A stretch of DNA of 64,000 nt. Source: Gemmobacter caeni (GTDB lineage Bacteria > Pseudomonadota > Alphaproteobacteria > Rhodobacterales > Rhodobacteraceae). Shown in pieces: positions 29,253-37,943 of this stretch. The notes beneath the pieces were generated by a model that was not told the origin of the DNA, searched no databases, and saw only the letters and a list, made by a program, of their open reading frames with translations. Each line of letters starts with the position of its first letter. Positions within the stretch are counted from its first letter, which is position 1. The stretch is taken from positions 340,525-404,524 of the forward strand of contig NZ_QBKP01000003.1 of assembly GCF_003054195.1 (NCBI RefSeq). Reading direction: 5' to 3'. The translations under genes and the position numbers were made by a program.

Positions 29253-29499
29253 CGGGCAGTCCCCCTGGGCATATTGACACGGTCGTCGGTGCCAGATCCG
29301 CGGCAGCCGGCACGAGGGGGCTCGATGCCCCCGAGGGCCGGGCCCCTTGCCGGCAGCGGTCAAATATTGCCGAAAACTTGGGCGATGCGACAGATTTGAA
29401 TTTCCTGACAGGAAGAATATTTGACACATAGGGCAGAATCTCTTTAGCTATCAGGCAACGAGGGCCAGAGCGGCCCCGCGCACCAGCAAGGAGAGCCAT
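29253..29499. other. Upstream region of tmm
   Basis: The left part is GC-rich, with a GGGGGCTCGATGCCCCC-type hairpin near 29317-29334. The right ~120 bases turn AT-rich and hold the palindrome at 29402-29414, a TTGACA at 29421 and the ribosome site AAGGAGAG before the ATG. No gene is seen. Confidence 0.5.
29402..29414. promoter_or_regulatory. Candidate operator upstream of tmm
   Basis: TTCCTGACAGGAA is a perfect 13-base palindrome, inside TTTCCTGACAGGAAG. A TTGACA (29421-29426) follows after six bases, so the palindrome would sit just upstream of a -35 box, as for an activator site. Similar sequences precede dmmD, tdm and the permease operon. Confidence 0.5.
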
Positions 29500-30843
29500 A
29501 TGTCCAAACGTGTCGCCGTGATCGGAGCCGGGCCTTCGGGTCTTGCCATGCTCCGCGCCTTCCAGTCCGCCAAGGCCAAAGGAGCGGATATCCCCGAAGT
29601 CGTCTGTTTCGAGAAGCAGGGCAACTGGGGCGGGCTGTGGAACTACACCTGGCGCACGGGACTTGATGAGCATGGCGAGCCGGTGCATTGCTCGATGTAT
29701 CGCTACCTCTGGTCGAACGGCCCGAAAGAGGGTCTCGAATTCGCCGACTATTCCTTTGAGGAACATTTCGGCAAGCAGATCGCCAGCTATCCGCCGCGCG
29801 CCGTGCTGTTCGACTATATCGAGGGCCGGGTGAAGAAGGCTGGCGTGCGCGACTGGATCCGCTTCAACACCACGATCCGCATGGTGCGCTATGACGAGGC
29901 GAAGGGCACCTTCACCGTCACCGCGCATGATCTGGAAAACGACCGGATGTATGACGAGGAATTCGACAATGTGGTCGTGGCCTCAGGCCATTTCTCGGTG
30001 CCGAATGTGCCGGAATATCCGGGGTTCGACAAGTTCAACGGCCGCGTTCTGCATGCCCATGACTTCCGCGACGCGCGCGAATTCGCGGGCAAGGATCTTC
30101 TGCTGCTGGGGTCGAGCTATTCGGCCGAGGATATCGGTTCGCAATGCTGGAAATATGGTGCGAAGTCGATCACGGTCGCCTATCGCAACGCGCCGATGGG
30201 CTTCAAATGGCCCGAAAACTGGAAGGAAGTGCCGAAGCTGGAGCGGGTGGATGAAACCACCGCCTATTTCGCCGATGGCACATCCAGGAAAGTCGATGCG
30301 ATCATCCTCTGCACCGGCTACAAGCACCACTTCCCGTTCCTGCCGGATGACCTGCGCCTGAAAACCGCGAACCGGCTGGCGGCGGCTGACCTCTACAAGG
30401 GCGTGGTCTGGGTGAACAATCCGAAGATGTTCTACGTCGGCATGCAGGACCAGTGGTTCACCTTCAATATGTTCGACGCCCAGGCCTGGTGGGTGCGCGA
30501 TGCCATCATGGGCCGCATCGCCGTGCCGACCGACAAGGCCACGATGCTGAAGGATGTCGAGGCGCGCGTGGCCGGCGAGGATGCCGGTCAGGATGCGCAT
30601 GACGCGATCCATTATCAGGGCGATTACGTCAAGGAACTGATCGCCGAGACCGATTACCCGTCCTTTGATGTGGACGGCGCCTGCGAGGCCTTCTTCGAGT
30701 GGAAGGACCACAAGAAGGAAGATATCATGGGCTTCCGCAATCACGCCTATCGCTCGGTCATCACCGGCTCCATGGCGCCTGTCCACCATACGCCCTGGAA
30801 GGATGCGCTGGAGGACAGCATGGAAAGTTATCTGCGGAACTGA
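29500..30843 (+). CDS. tmm: Trimethylamine monooxygenase
   Basis: A 447-residue bacterial flavin monooxygenase that oxidises trimethylamine to trimethylamine N-oxide with NADPH and O2. The FAD motif GAGPSG is at residues 9-14, the FMO signature [11 protein letters not shown] near residue 180, and the NADPH motif [10 protein letters not shown] near 205. Stretches such as [22 protein letters not shown] and [28 protein letters not shown] match the Tmm group of Methylocella and Ruegeria as I recall it. Length fits. It is transcribed alone; its product feeds tdm, 18 kb away. Confidence 0.94.
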   Translation: MSKRVAVIGAGPSGLAMLRAFQSAKAKGADIPEVVCFEKQGNWGGLWNYTWRTGLDEHGEPVHCSMYRYLWSNGPKEGLEFADYSFEEHFGKQIASYPPRAVLFDYIEGRVKKAGVRDWIRFNTTIRMVRYDEAKGTFTVTAHDLENDRMYDEEFDNVVVASGHFSVPNVPEYPGFDKFNGRVLHAHDFRDAREFAGKDLLLLGSSYSAEDIGSQCWKYGAKSITVAYRNAPMGFKWPENWKEVPKLERVDETTAYFADGTSRKVDAIILCTGYKHHFPFLPDDLRLKTANRLAAADLYKGVVWVNNPKMFYVGMQDQWFTFNMFDAQAWWVRDAIMGRIAVPTDKATMLKDVEARVAGEDAGQDAHDAIHYQGDYVKELIAETDYPSFDVDGACEAFFEWKDHKKEDIMGFRNHAYRSVITGSMAPVHHTPWKDALEDSMESYLRN

Positions 30844-30867
30844 ACCCCCTTTCACCCGCAGAACTGG

Positions 30868-30897
30868 ACCCCGGAGGCAGCTCCGGGGTTTTCTTTT
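30868..30897 (+). terminator. Rho-independent terminator of tmm
   Basis: ACCCCGGAG and CTCCGGGGT form a 9-bp perfect stem with the loop GCAG, followed by TTTTCTTTT. It lies 25 bases after the tmm stop. Confidence 0.88.
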
Positions 30898-30999
30898 GCG
30901 CTGTCCTGAAACCGGGTGCCGGCCCACGGGGCATCGAGCCCCGTGGGCCGGCATTGCCATGGCCTGCGGATCCGGCGGTGCGGTAATCCGGCCGGTGCG

Positions 31000-31044
31000 G
31001 TGGTGGGGAGGGAGGCGTTTTGAGTATTTGGGCAAGAAGTAAGG
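31000..31044 (+). repeat. Intergenic repeat, copy B
   Basis: GTGGGGAGGGAGGCGTTTTG followed by AGTATTTGGGCAAGAAGTAAGG. It has the same head-tail layout as the copies at 42.3 and 46.8 kb (GC-rich head, TATTT, then a CAAG..TAA-type tail). Confidence 0.5.
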
Positions 31045-31091
31045 GGCGGGGGCGTCTGGCGGGGCGTTTGGCTGGGCTGTGGAAATGACTG

Positions 31092-31116
31092 CGGCCCCGG
31101 CAGGGCGCCGGGGCCG
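31092..31116 (-). terminator. Hairpin downstream of gmaS
   Basis: CGGCCCCGGC and GCCGGGGCCG make a 10-bp perfect stem with a 5-base loop, 21 bases past the gmaS stop. There is no clear U-tract on the minus strand, so termination is inferred from stem strength. Confidence 0.5.
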
Positions 31117-31136
31117 GAGACAGGTTTTGCGCGGGA

Positions 31137-32447
31137 TCAGACGTCCAGCGTGTTCTCGTGTTCCCAGCGCGAGAAATGGGAGACGAAGCTGTTCCATTCC
31201 TGCTGCTTCAGCTTCAGATAGGCGGAAGAAAACTCCTCGCCCATCATCGATTTCAGCGTCTTGTCCTTGTCGTATTCGCGCAGCGCATCGAGCAGGTTCA
31301 GTGGCAGTTTCGGCGCGCCTTTCACGGTATGGCCCTGCTGATACATGTCGATGTCGTAGCGACGCCCCGGATCGGCATTGGTGCGCACACCGTCCAGACC
31401 GGCGGCAAGGATGATCGCCTGCATCAGATAGGGGTTGGCGGCGCCATCGGGCAGGCGCAACTCGAACCGGCCGGGGCCGGGGACACGCACCATATGGGTG
31501 CGGTTGTTGCCGGTCCAGGTGACGGTGTTCGGCGCCCAGGTCGCGCCCGAGGAGGTGCGCGGCGCGTTGATGCGTTTGTAGCTGTTCACCGTCGGGTTGC
31601 AGATCGCGGCCAGCGCCGAGGCGTGCTTCATGATGCCGCCGAGGAAGTGGCGGCCCTGATCGCTGAGGCCCAGTTCCTTGCTGTTATCAGCGAAGGCGTT
31701 CTTCTTGCCGTCGAGGCTCCAGACCGAGATATGGGCATGGCAGCCCGAGCCGGTCAGGCCCTTGAAGGGTTTCGGCATGAAGGTGGCGCGCAGACCGTGC
31801 TTTTCGGCCACCGACTTCAGCATGAACTTGAAGAAGCTGTGCTTGTCGGCGGTGGCGAGCACGTCATCGTATTTCCAGTTCATCTCGAACTGGCCGATCG
31901 CATCCTCGTGGTCGTTCTGGTACGCTTCCCAGCCGAGTTCCAGCATGTAGTCGCAGACTTCGGCGATCACATCGTAGCGGCGCATGACAGCCTGCTGGTC
32001 GTAGCAGGGCTTTTCCGCGGTATCCCACGGGTCCGAGATCTGGTCGCCTTCCGGGGTTAGCAGGAAGAACTCCGGCTCGACCCCGGTCTTGACGCGCAGG
32101 CCTTCCTTGGCGGCCTCGTCGACCAGACGGCGCAGCACGTTGCGCGGGGCCTGGGCAAGCGGCTTGCCTTCCATCACGCAATTGGCGGGAACCCAGGCGA
32201 CTTCGCGCCGCCAGGGCAACTGGATGACCGCCTCGGGGTCGGGGACCGCCATCATGTCGGGATGGGCGGGGGTCAGGTCCAGCCAAGTGGCGAAGCCGGC
32301 AAAGCCGGCTCCGTCTTCAGCCATGTCATTGATCGCCTGCGCCGGAACGAGCTTGGCCCGTTGCCCTCCGAAGAGGTCGGTGTAGGAGATCATGAAATAC
32401 TTGACGCCCTTGTCCTTTGCCCATTTGGCAAGGTCTTTCACCATCAT
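31137..32447 (-). CDS. gmaS: Gamma-glutamylmethylamide synthetase
   Basis: A 436-residue glutamine-synthetase-like protein that ligates methylamine to glutamate with ATP. Glutamine-synthetase motifs are present: EPEFFLL, FMPKPFKGLTGSGCHAHIS, APNTVTWTGNNRTHMVRVPGPGRFELRLPDGAANPYL. The N-terminus VKDLAKWAKDKGVKYFMISYTDLFGG and the context fit GmaS, not GlnA. It follows mgsC by 27 bases in the order mgsA-mgsB-mgsC-gmaS, which defines the N-methylglutamate pathway. GGGAG precedes the ATG. A true glutamine synthetase III is the alternative but fits the neighbourhood less well. Confidence 0.93.
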   Translation of the reverse strand: MMVKDLAKWAKDKGVKYFMISYTDLFGGQRAKLVPAQAINDMAEDGAGFAGFATWLDLTPAHPDMMAVPDPEAVIQLPWRREVAWVPANCVMEGKPLAQAPRNVLRRLVDEAAKEGLRVKTGVEPEFFLLTPEGDQISDPWDTAEKPCYDQQAVMRRYDVIAEVCDYMLELGWEAYQNDHEDAIGQFEMNWKYDDVLATADKHSFFKFMLKSVAEKHGLRATFMPKPFKGLTGSGCHAHISVWSLDGKKNAFADNSKELGLSDQGRHFLGGIMKHASALAAICNPTVNSYKRINAPRTSSGATWAPNTVTWTGNNRTHMVRVPGPGRFELRLPDGAANPYLMQAIILAAGLDGVRTNADPGRRYDIDMYQQGHTVKGAPKLPLNLLDALREYDKDKTLKSMMGEEFSSAYLKLKQQEWNSFVSHFSRWEHENTLDV

Positions 32448-32474
32448 TTAACTCCCTGTTCTATCTTTTTATTC

Positions 32475-33803
32475 TCAGAAGCCGCCGTTGCGGCCGGGGA
32501 TCCAGCTGGTCCCGGCCAGCGGCACGCCTGCCATGGCGGCGGATTCGATCGTCAGTGCACAGAGATCCTCGGGTTCGAGGTTGTGCAGATGGTTCTTGCC
32601 GCAGGCGCGGGCGATGGTCTGGGCTTCCAGCGTCATCACCTTGAGATAGTTCTTCAGTCGGCGCCCCCCGAGGATCGGGTCGAACCGCTTGAAGAGGTCC
32701 GGGTCCTGGGTGGTGATCCCGGCGGGGTCCTTGCCCTCGTGCCAGTCGTCATAGGCACCGGCGGTGGTGCCGAGCTTCTGGTACTCGGCCTCCAGCGCCG
32801 GGTCGTTGTCGCCCAGGGCCACAAGGGCCGCGGTGCCGATGGCGACGGCATCAGCGCCCAGCGCCATGGCCTTGGCCACATCGGCGCCGGTGCGGATGCC
32901 GCCGGAGACGATGAGCTGCACCTTGCGGTGCATACCGAGGTCTTGCAGGGCCTTCACCGCCTGCGGGATGCAGGCGAGGATCGGCATGCCGACGTTTTCG
33001 ATGAACACGTCCTGCGTGGCGGCGGTGCCGCCCTGCATGCCGTCCAGCACCACGACATCGGCCCCGGCCTTCACGGCCAGCGCGGTGTCATAATAGGGGC
33101 GGGCGCCGCCGACCTTCACATAGATCGGTTTCTCCCATTCGGTGATCTCGCGGATTTCAAGGATCTTGATCTCCAGATCATCCGGCCCGGTCCAGTCGGG
33201 GTGGCGGCAGGCCGAGCGCTGGTCGATGCCCTTGGGCAGGTTGCGCATCATGGCCACGCGGTCGGAGATTTTCTGGCCCAGCAGCATGCCGCCGCCGCCG
33301 GGCTTCGCGCCCTGACCCACCACGACCTCGATCGCATCGGCGCGGCGCAGGTCGTCGGGGTTCATGCCATAGCGCGAGGGCAGGTATTGATAAACCAGCG
33401 TTTTCGAATGCCCGCGCTCTTCCTCCGTCATGCCACCGTCGCCGGTGGTGGTCGAGGTGCCGGCCTCGCTGGCGCCACGGCCAAGCGCCTCTTTCGCCGG
33501 ACCCGACAGGGCGCCGAAGCTCATGCCCGCAATGGTGATCGGGATGTCGAGGTGAATCGGCTTCTTGGCGAAACGGGTGCCGAGCCAGATGTCGGTGGCG
33601 CATTTCTCGCGGTAGCCTTCCAGCGGATAGCGCGAGATCGAAGCGCCGAGGAACAGCAGGTCGTCGAAATGCGGCAGGCGCCGTTTGGAGCCGCCGCCCC
33701 GGATGTCATAGATGCCGGTGGCCGCGGCGCGGCGGATTTCGGCGTTCACATCGTTGGAGAAGGTCCAGCTCTGCTTGGGCGGGGTATGCGGAAAATCGGT
33801 CAT
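32475..33803 (-). CDS. mgsC: N-methylglutamate synthase subunit C (FMN-binding, glutamate-synthase-like)
   Basis: A 442-residue glutamate-synthase large-domain homologue, the FMN part of N-methylglutamate synthase. Typical GltS features are ITIAGMSFGALSGPAKEALGRGAS, GEGG-like TGDGGMTEEERG, GQGAKPGGGGMLLGQKI, VDGMQGGTAAT-like VVLDGMQGGTAATQ and SGGIRTGADVAKAMALGADAVAIGTA. Where glutamate synthases have a 3Fe-4S Cys cluster, this protein reads YDDWHEGKDPAGITTQDP (about 350-367) with no Cys, so the cluster is probably absent. It lies between mgsB and gmaS. Confidence 0.92.
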   Translation of the reverse strand: MTDFPHTPPKQSWTFSNDVNAEIRRAAATGIYDIRGGGSKRRLPHFDDLLFLGASISRYPLEGYREKCATDIWLGTRFAKKPIHLDIPITIAGMSFGALSGPAKEALGRGASEAGTSTTTGDGGMTEEERGHSKTLVYQYLPSRYGMNPDDLRRADAIEVVVGQGAKPGGGGMLLGQKISDRVAMMRNLPKGIDQRSACRHPDWTGPDDLEIKILEIREITEWEKPIYVKVGGARPYYDTALAVKAGADVVVLDGMQGGTAATQDVFIENVGMPILACIPQAVKALQDLGMHRKVQLIVSGGIRTGADVAKAMALGADAVAIGTAALVALGDNDPALEAEYQKLGTTAGAYDDWHEGKDPAGITTQDPDLFKRFDPILGGRRLKNYLKVMTLEAQTIARACGKNHLHNLEPEDLCALTIESAAMAGVPLAGTSWIPGRNGGF

Positions 33804-33812
33804 TCTGGCGCC

Positions 33813-34502
33813 TCAGTAGGCCGACGCATTGTCGACGTTGAAATTGTAGAGCTTGCGGGCAGAGCCGTAGCGCTTGAACTCTTCGGGTTTGGCCAGATGA
33901 TCGGCCTCGCCGCGCTTCAGCAGGTCGGCCAGAAGCTCCAGATGTTCGGGGCGCATCTCTTTCTCGATGCAGTCGGCGCCCAGCGATTTCACACTGCCGC
34001 GCACGAAAAGACGGGCCTCGTAGAGCGAGTCTCCCAGCGCGTCCCCGGCATCGCCCAGCACGACCAGATTGCCCGATTGCGCCATGAAGCAGGACATGTG
34101 GCCGATGTTGCCATGCACCACGATGTCGATGCCTTTCATCGAGATGCCGCAGCGCGAGGCCGCATTGCCCTTGATGACCAGCAGGCCGCCGCGGCCGGTG
34201 GCCCCGGCATATTGCGAGGCGTCGCCATCCACGATCACGGTGCCCGACATCATGTTTTCGGCAACGCCGGGGCCGACAGAGCCCTTCACCCGCACGGTCG
34301 CCTGCTTGTTCATACCGGCACAGTAATAGCCGGTCGAACCTTTCACCGTCACGTCGATGGGGGCATCCAGCCCCACCGCGATGGCATGTGAACCCTTGGG
34401 GTTCACGATTTCCCACGCGGTCTGGTTGGTGGTGCCGTTCAGGCCGTGAAGCGTCTGGTTCAGCGCGCGCAGGCCCTGCGCGGCGAGGTCGAATGTCTGC
34501 AT
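33813..34502 (-). CDS. mgsB: N-methylglutamate synthase subunit B (GXGXG domain)
   Basis: A 229-residue protein equivalent to the GXGXG beta-helix domain of glutamate synthase. Repeated glycine turns are visible: VKGSTGYYCAGMNKQATVRVKGSVGPGVAENMMSG, GATGRGGLLVIKGNAASRCGISMKG, VVHGNIGHMSCFMAQSGNLVVLGDAG. Its role is structural, linking the amidotransferase and FMN parts. The start at 34502 lies 2 bases after the mgsA stop. An open frame extends upstream inside mgsA and is not used. Confidence 0.92.
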   Translation of the reverse strand: MQTFDLAAQGLRALNQTLHGLNGTTNQTAWEIVNPKGSHAIAVGLDAPIDVTVKGSTGYYCAGMNKQATVRVKGSVGPGVAENMMSGTVIVDGDASQYAGATGRGGLLVIKGNAASRCGISMKGIDIVVHGNIGHMSCFMAQSGNLVVLGDAGDALGDSLYEARLFVRGSVKSLGADCIEKEMRPEHLELLADLLKRGEADHLAKPEEFKRYGSARKLYNFNVDNASAY

Positions 34503-34504
34503 GT

Positions 34505-35401
34505 TCAGCGTTCCCAGAAGTAGACGGTGGCGGGCTCCGGTTCCCAGACACGGGCATTGTCGATGCCCGGCAGGTTGACCAGCGCGCGATATTCGGAACC
34601 GAAAGCGACATACTGATCGGTTTCGGCCATGACGGCGGGTTTGCAGGCAATCGGGTCGCGCACGACGCCGAAACCGTCCTTGGTGCCCACGACGAAGGTG
34701 AAGAAGCCGTCCAGATCGTCGAGACCCGATTCCAGCGCCTGACCGAGGTTCTGGCCTTCCTTCAGCTTGTGGCTGACATAGGCGGCGGCGACTTCGGTGT
34801 CGTTCTGCGTCTCGAAGGTCATGCCCTGGCGGATCAGCTCGCGGCGCAGGCCGTTGTGGTTGGACAGCGAGCCATTGTGCACGAGGCACTGGTCAGACCC
34901 GGTCGAGAACGGGTGCGCGCCCATGGTGGTCACGGCCGATTCGGTGGCCATGCGGGTGTGCCCGATGCCATGGGTGCCCTGCATGTGGGCCACGTCGAAG
35001 CGGGCGGCCACATCCTTGGGCAGGCCGACTTCCTTGTAGATTTCAATGCCTTCACCGGCGCTCATCACCTTCACGTTCGGGGCGATGTCGCGGATTGCAT
35101 GGCGCGCCGCTTCCAGCCGGTCGGAGGGCAGATCCAGCACCGCATGGGTGTCTTTCTGCGCAAGCCGGACATGGCTTCCGATGGCCTTGCCCAGCTTGTC
35201 GGCCAGATCCGCGAAATCGCGGTCGGGATCGGCCGATTGCACGGTGAGTTTGGCATGGCCATCCTTCCCGCGCGAATAGATCGCGATGCCGGCGCTGTCA
35301 GGCCCGCGATCCGTCATGGTGATGAGCATATCCGTCAGGAGTTCGCCAAGCCGGGGCTCCAGCTTGGGGTCCTTCAGGAACAGTCCGACAATACCGCACA
35401 T
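34505..35401 (-). CDS. mgsA: N-methylglutamate synthase subunit A (class II amidotransferase domain)
   Basis: A 298-residue class II glutamine-amidotransferase domain. It starts MCGIVGLF with the N-terminal Cys2 nucleophile exposed after Met removal. DRGPDSAGIAIY, HTRMATESAVTTMGAHPFSTGSDQCLVHNGSLSNHNGLR and the NDTEVAAAYVS stretch are conserved. In this pathway it takes gamma-glutamylmethylamide and releases methylamine for N-methylglutamate formation. It is the first gene of mgsABC-gmaS and diverges from the permease operon across 300 bases. Confidence 0.93.
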   Translation of the reverse strand: MCGIVGLFLKDPKLEPRLGELLTDMLITMTDRGPDSAGIAIYSRGKDGHAKLTVQSADPDRDFADLADKLGKAIGSHVRLAQKDTHAVLDLPSDRLEAARHAIRDIAPNVKVMSAGEGIEIYKEVGLPKDVAARFDVAHMQGTHGIGHTRMATESAVTTMGAHPFSTGSDQCLVHNGSLSNHNGLRRELIRQGMTFETQNDTEVAAAYVSHKLKEGQNLGQALESGLDDLDGFFTFVVGTKDGFGVVRDPIACKPAVMAETDQYVAFGSEYRALVNLPGIDNARVWEPEPATVYFWER

Positions 35402-35701
35402 GGTGTCGACTCCTTGATGGGCGAATTTCCATCACGCTAGCACCGGATTTTTCACATTTCAACTGGTAAGAAACAAATTTTCATCCGGGGGAATGAAGGG
35501 CGGAAATGGCAAGATTGTCGTCGCATTCACCGCCCTGAAATCCATTGATTGATCAATTTTTGGGCGTTGTTCGCATCTGTCGATGGTTTTCTTGACAGAA
35601 TGTCGCAGGGAGTGTTTCCTCGTGGAAAAAATAATTGCCGGACAGAAAAGCTCGCCCCGCGCGACCGGCGCTTGAAAGGGGAAAAACAGGGAGGAATTGA
35701 C
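35402..35701. other. Divergent control region between mgsABC-gmaS and the permease operon
   Basis: A 300-base AT-rich region with no gene. It holds TTTCAACTGGTAAGAAA (35457-35473, imperfect inverted repeat), the motif AAGAAACAAATTTTCATC (35468-35485) that recurs at 38993, TTGATTGATCAA (35545-35556, a perfect 12-base palindrome), TTGACA at 35592 and TTTCCTCGTGGAAA at 35615. Promoters for both directions must lie here. Confidence 0.6.
35592..35628 (+). promoter_or_regulatory. Candidate promoter and operator of the small-protein/permease operon
   Basis: TTGACA (35592-35597) is a consensus -35 box. A position 17 bases later falls on TTTCCT, the left half of the inverted repeat TTTCCTCGTGGAAA (35615-35628). 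If the promoter is used, a bound regulator would cover the -10 region. The repeat resembles those before tmm and dmmD. The -10 match is poor. Confidence 0.4.
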
Positions 35702-35992
35702 GTGTCTGATCTGACGAGACGGATCGAGACCATGCACCGTCGCGACGTGATGGTTGCCTGGGCTTTCGTTCTGGGACTTTGGTTCTCCATCATCTTTGTG
35801 GCGCTGGCCACCTGGGCGCTGGCCCCCACGGGCGGTGCGCGTATCACTCTTCTGATCGGCGGTGCCATCGTGCTGCTGTTCAATACCGCTGCCATCCTCG
35901 CCATGCTGCGCCATTACCGCGAGGACCGCGATTTCATGTACGGGCTGGACATCAAGTTCCTTGATGCCGCCCGCGATGCGAAGGGGCGTTAA
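35702..35992 (+). CDS. Small two-helix membrane protein (96 aa)
   Basis: It starts with GTG behind a strong GGGAGGAATTGAC site. The protein has a short charged N-terminus (SDLTRRIETMHRRD), two hydrophobic segments (about 18-38 and 45-65) and a charged tail (HYREDRDFMYGLDIKFLDAARD). No known domain is recognised. It heads a tight run of three small membrane proteins followed by an APC permease, and is 3 bases from the next gene. An accessory or assembly role for the permease is inferred only from position. Confidence 0.75.
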   Translation: MSDLTRRIETMHRRDVMVAWAFVLGLWFSIIFVALATWALAPTGGARITLLIGGAIVLLFNTAAILAMLRHYREDRDFMYGLDIKFLDAARDAKGR

Positions 35993-35995
35993 GAC

Positions 35996-36373
35996 ATGGC
36001 GCGTTATACCCCCCCGACGCAGGGCAAGCTTGGCCAGATCATCGACGTGATCGTGCTGCTGATCATGGCCATCGGTGCGCTTTACATTCCGCTGTGGATG
36101 GGGCTGGCCGGATCTGCCGTGACCTCGACGGCAGTCGAGAATCCGACCTGGGAAAGCCTTGGCCAGAACGAGACCATGGTGGCGCAGTGGGAAAAGCTCG
36201 GCTTCGCCGATGCCGCCTCTGCCGCCGAGATGATCACCGCACGATTCGACTACAGCTTCTCCGTCGGGGCGCTGCTGGCGATGATCGTGGTCATCGTGGG
36301 CTATTACGCGATCCTGCTGCGGTTTTCCGAAAAGGAATACCGCGAGGTGATCGCCGAGAAGTTCGAGGAATAA
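35996..36373 (+). CDS. Small two-helix membrane protein (125 aa)
   Basis: A membrane segment at about 14-38 (IIDVIVLLIMAIGALYIPLWMG) is followed by a ~45-residue loop (NPTWESLGQNETMVAQWEKLGF...) and a second segment at about 90-110 (VGALLAMIVVIVGYYAILL). The tail is acidic (SEKEYREVIAEKFEE). I do not recognise the family. It sits between the 96-residue and 56-residue membrane proteins with gaps of 3 bases each. Confidence 0.78.
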   Translation: MARYTPPTQGKLGQIIDVIVLLIMAIGALYIPLWMGLAGSAVTSTAVENPTWESLGQNETMVAQWEKLGFADAASAAEMITARFDYSFSVGALLAMIVVIVGYYAILLRFSEKEYREVIAEKFEE

Positions 36374-36376
36374 GCG

Positions 36377-36547
36377 ATGGATCTTTGGGACGTTCTTGAA
36401 CTTGCAGCCTGGGGCGCCTCGGCGCTGTTCGGGCTGTTCATCGTGATCGACTGGATCAGGACCGACAGCACCTATTCGGAAGACATGCTGACTTCCTCCC
36501 GCGAAGGCGAGCTGGAGGCCATGACCGAAGAAAGCCACCGGGGGTAA
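36377..36547 (+). CDS. Membrane microprotein (56 aa)
   Basis: The sequence begins MDLWDVLELAAWGASALFGL and continues FIVIDWIRTDSTYSEDM to a Glu-rich tail ending EESHRG. It has one membrane helix at about 8-26. It starts 3 bases after the preceding stop and ends one base before the permease ATG, with no other gene possible in the gap, which supports it being real. The layout resembles single-pass accessory subunits of transporters, but no family is recognised. Confidence 0.65.
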   Translation: MDLWDVLELAAWGASALFGLFIVIDWIRTDSTYSEDMLTSSREGELEAMTEESHRG

Positions 36548-36548
36548 C

Positions 36549-37943
36549 ATGGCACAGACGGATACAACCGAACACGTTGGCCTTGCCCGGGTGCTGGGCC
36601 CGGCCCATGTCTGGGCGCTGGGGGTCGGCATCGTTCTCGTCGGCGAATACATGGGCTGGAACTTTGCCGTCGGCAAAGGCGGGGCCTATGCGGCGCTGAT
36701 GGCCTGCTGGTTCGCGGGCATTCTTTATACCTGTGTCGCCATGATCGATTCGGAGGTGACATCGACCGTCGCCGCCGCTGGCGGGCAGTATACTCAGGCG
36801 AAACACATCGTCGGGCCGCTGATGGCCTTCAACGTCGGCCTTTACCTCGTCTTCGCCTATACGATGCTGGAAGCCGCAAATGCGATCACGGTGGGTTTCC
36901 TCGTCGATACCGTCGCCACGATGAGCGGGCACGAGGGCGGGCTGGATCAGCGGCCCTTCATCATTCTCGCGATCATGTTCCTTGCATGGCTGAACTATCG
37001 CGGCGTGCTTGCGACGCTGACCTTCAACCTTGTCATCACCGCCATCGCTTTCACCGCCATTATCATCCTCTTCCTCAGCACCTCGGGCATTCTGGGTGTG
37101 GGCGAGATGAATCACGCGGCGCTGATGTCGGGGCAGGCGGCCATGCCCTATGGCTGGCTTGGCGTGCTGGCGGCGATGCACTTCGGCCTGTGGTATTACC
37201 TCGGGATCGAGGGCACCACCCAGGCCGCCGAGGAAGTGCGCAGCCCCGCACGTGCGCTGCCCTTCGGCACGCTGGCGGGGGTGATGACGCTGGCCATCGC
37301 CGCCACGCTGACATGGTATGTCTGCGCGGGTCTGATGCCGTGGGAATACCTTGGCCAGTCGGGCGTGCCGCTGTTCGACGCGGCGCGACTGTCGGGGTCG
37401 ACCTTCCTGATGGTGCTTCTGGGAATCGGCACGCTGTTTGCCACGCTGGCCTCGGCCAACGGCTGCATCAATGATGCCAGCCGCGCATGGTTCGCCATGG
37501 GGCGCGACAAGTATCTGCCGGGCTGGTTCGGCGCGGTGCATCCGAAATACCGCACGCCCTATCGCGCGATCATCTTCCTTGTGCCCATCGCGCTGATCTT
37601 CGCGCTGGGGGCACCGCTGGATCAGGTGATCACCTTCTCGATCCTGTCGGGGCTGCTGGAATACACCTTCATGCCGCTGAACATCATCCTGTTCCGCCGC
37701 AAATGGCCGCTCGACACCATCAAGCGGGGCTATGAACATCCGTTCCACCCGCTGCCTGCCATGGTGCTGCTGGGGCTTTGCGGTCTGGCCTTCTTCGCGG
37801 TGTTCCTTGGCTATGGTACGCAGCTGGTGGCGATGATCGTGTTCTATATCGTCGTGTCGCTGTGGTTCCACTTCTGGCGCTACCGCTTCGTCAACCGGGG
37901 GGCGCAGTTCACCATGCCCTGGCCGAAGCCGCGGGGGTACTGA
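36549..37943 (+). CDS. APC-family amino acid/amine permease 1
   Basis: A 464-residue permease with about 12 membrane segments of the amino acid-polyamine-organocation type. The opening LGPAHVWALGVGIVLVGEYMGWNFAVGKGG resembles ethanolamine permeases (Eat), with the glycine-rich first helix. YLGIEGTTQAAEEVRSPARALPFG is the usual loop after TM6. It lies in the island between mgsABC and dmm genes, so import of a methylated amine, GMA or N-methylglutamate is a fair guess. Its stop overlaps the next start by 1 base (TGATG). Confidence 0.85.
   Translation: MAQTDTTEHVGLARVLGPAHVWALGVGIVLVGEYMGWNFAVGKGGAYAALMACWFAGILYTCVAMIDSEVTSTVAAAGGQYTQAKHIVGPLMAFNVGLYLVFAYTMLEAANAITVGFLVDTVATMSGHEGGLDQRPFIILAIMFLAWLNYRGVLATLTFNLVITAIAFTAIIILFLSTSGILGVGEMNHAALMSGQAAMPYGWLGVLAAMHFGLWYYLGIEGTTQAAEEVRSPARALPFGTLAGVMTLAIAATLTWYVCAGLMPWEYLGQSGVPLFDAARLSGSTFLMVLLGIGTLFATLASANGCINDASRAWFAMGRDKYLPGWFGAVHPKYRTPYRAIIFLVPIALIFALGAPLDQVITFSILSGLLEYTFMPLNIILFRRKWPLDTIKRGYEHPFHPLPAMVLLGLCGLAFFAVFLGYGTQLVAMIVFYIVVSLWFHFWRYRFVNRGAQFTMPWPKPRGY

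Noticed and set aside
32262..34391. 709-codon plus-strand open frame opposite gmaS, mgsC and mgsB
   Set aside because: It crosses three well-supported genes and their junctions, so it is antisense noise from codon bias.
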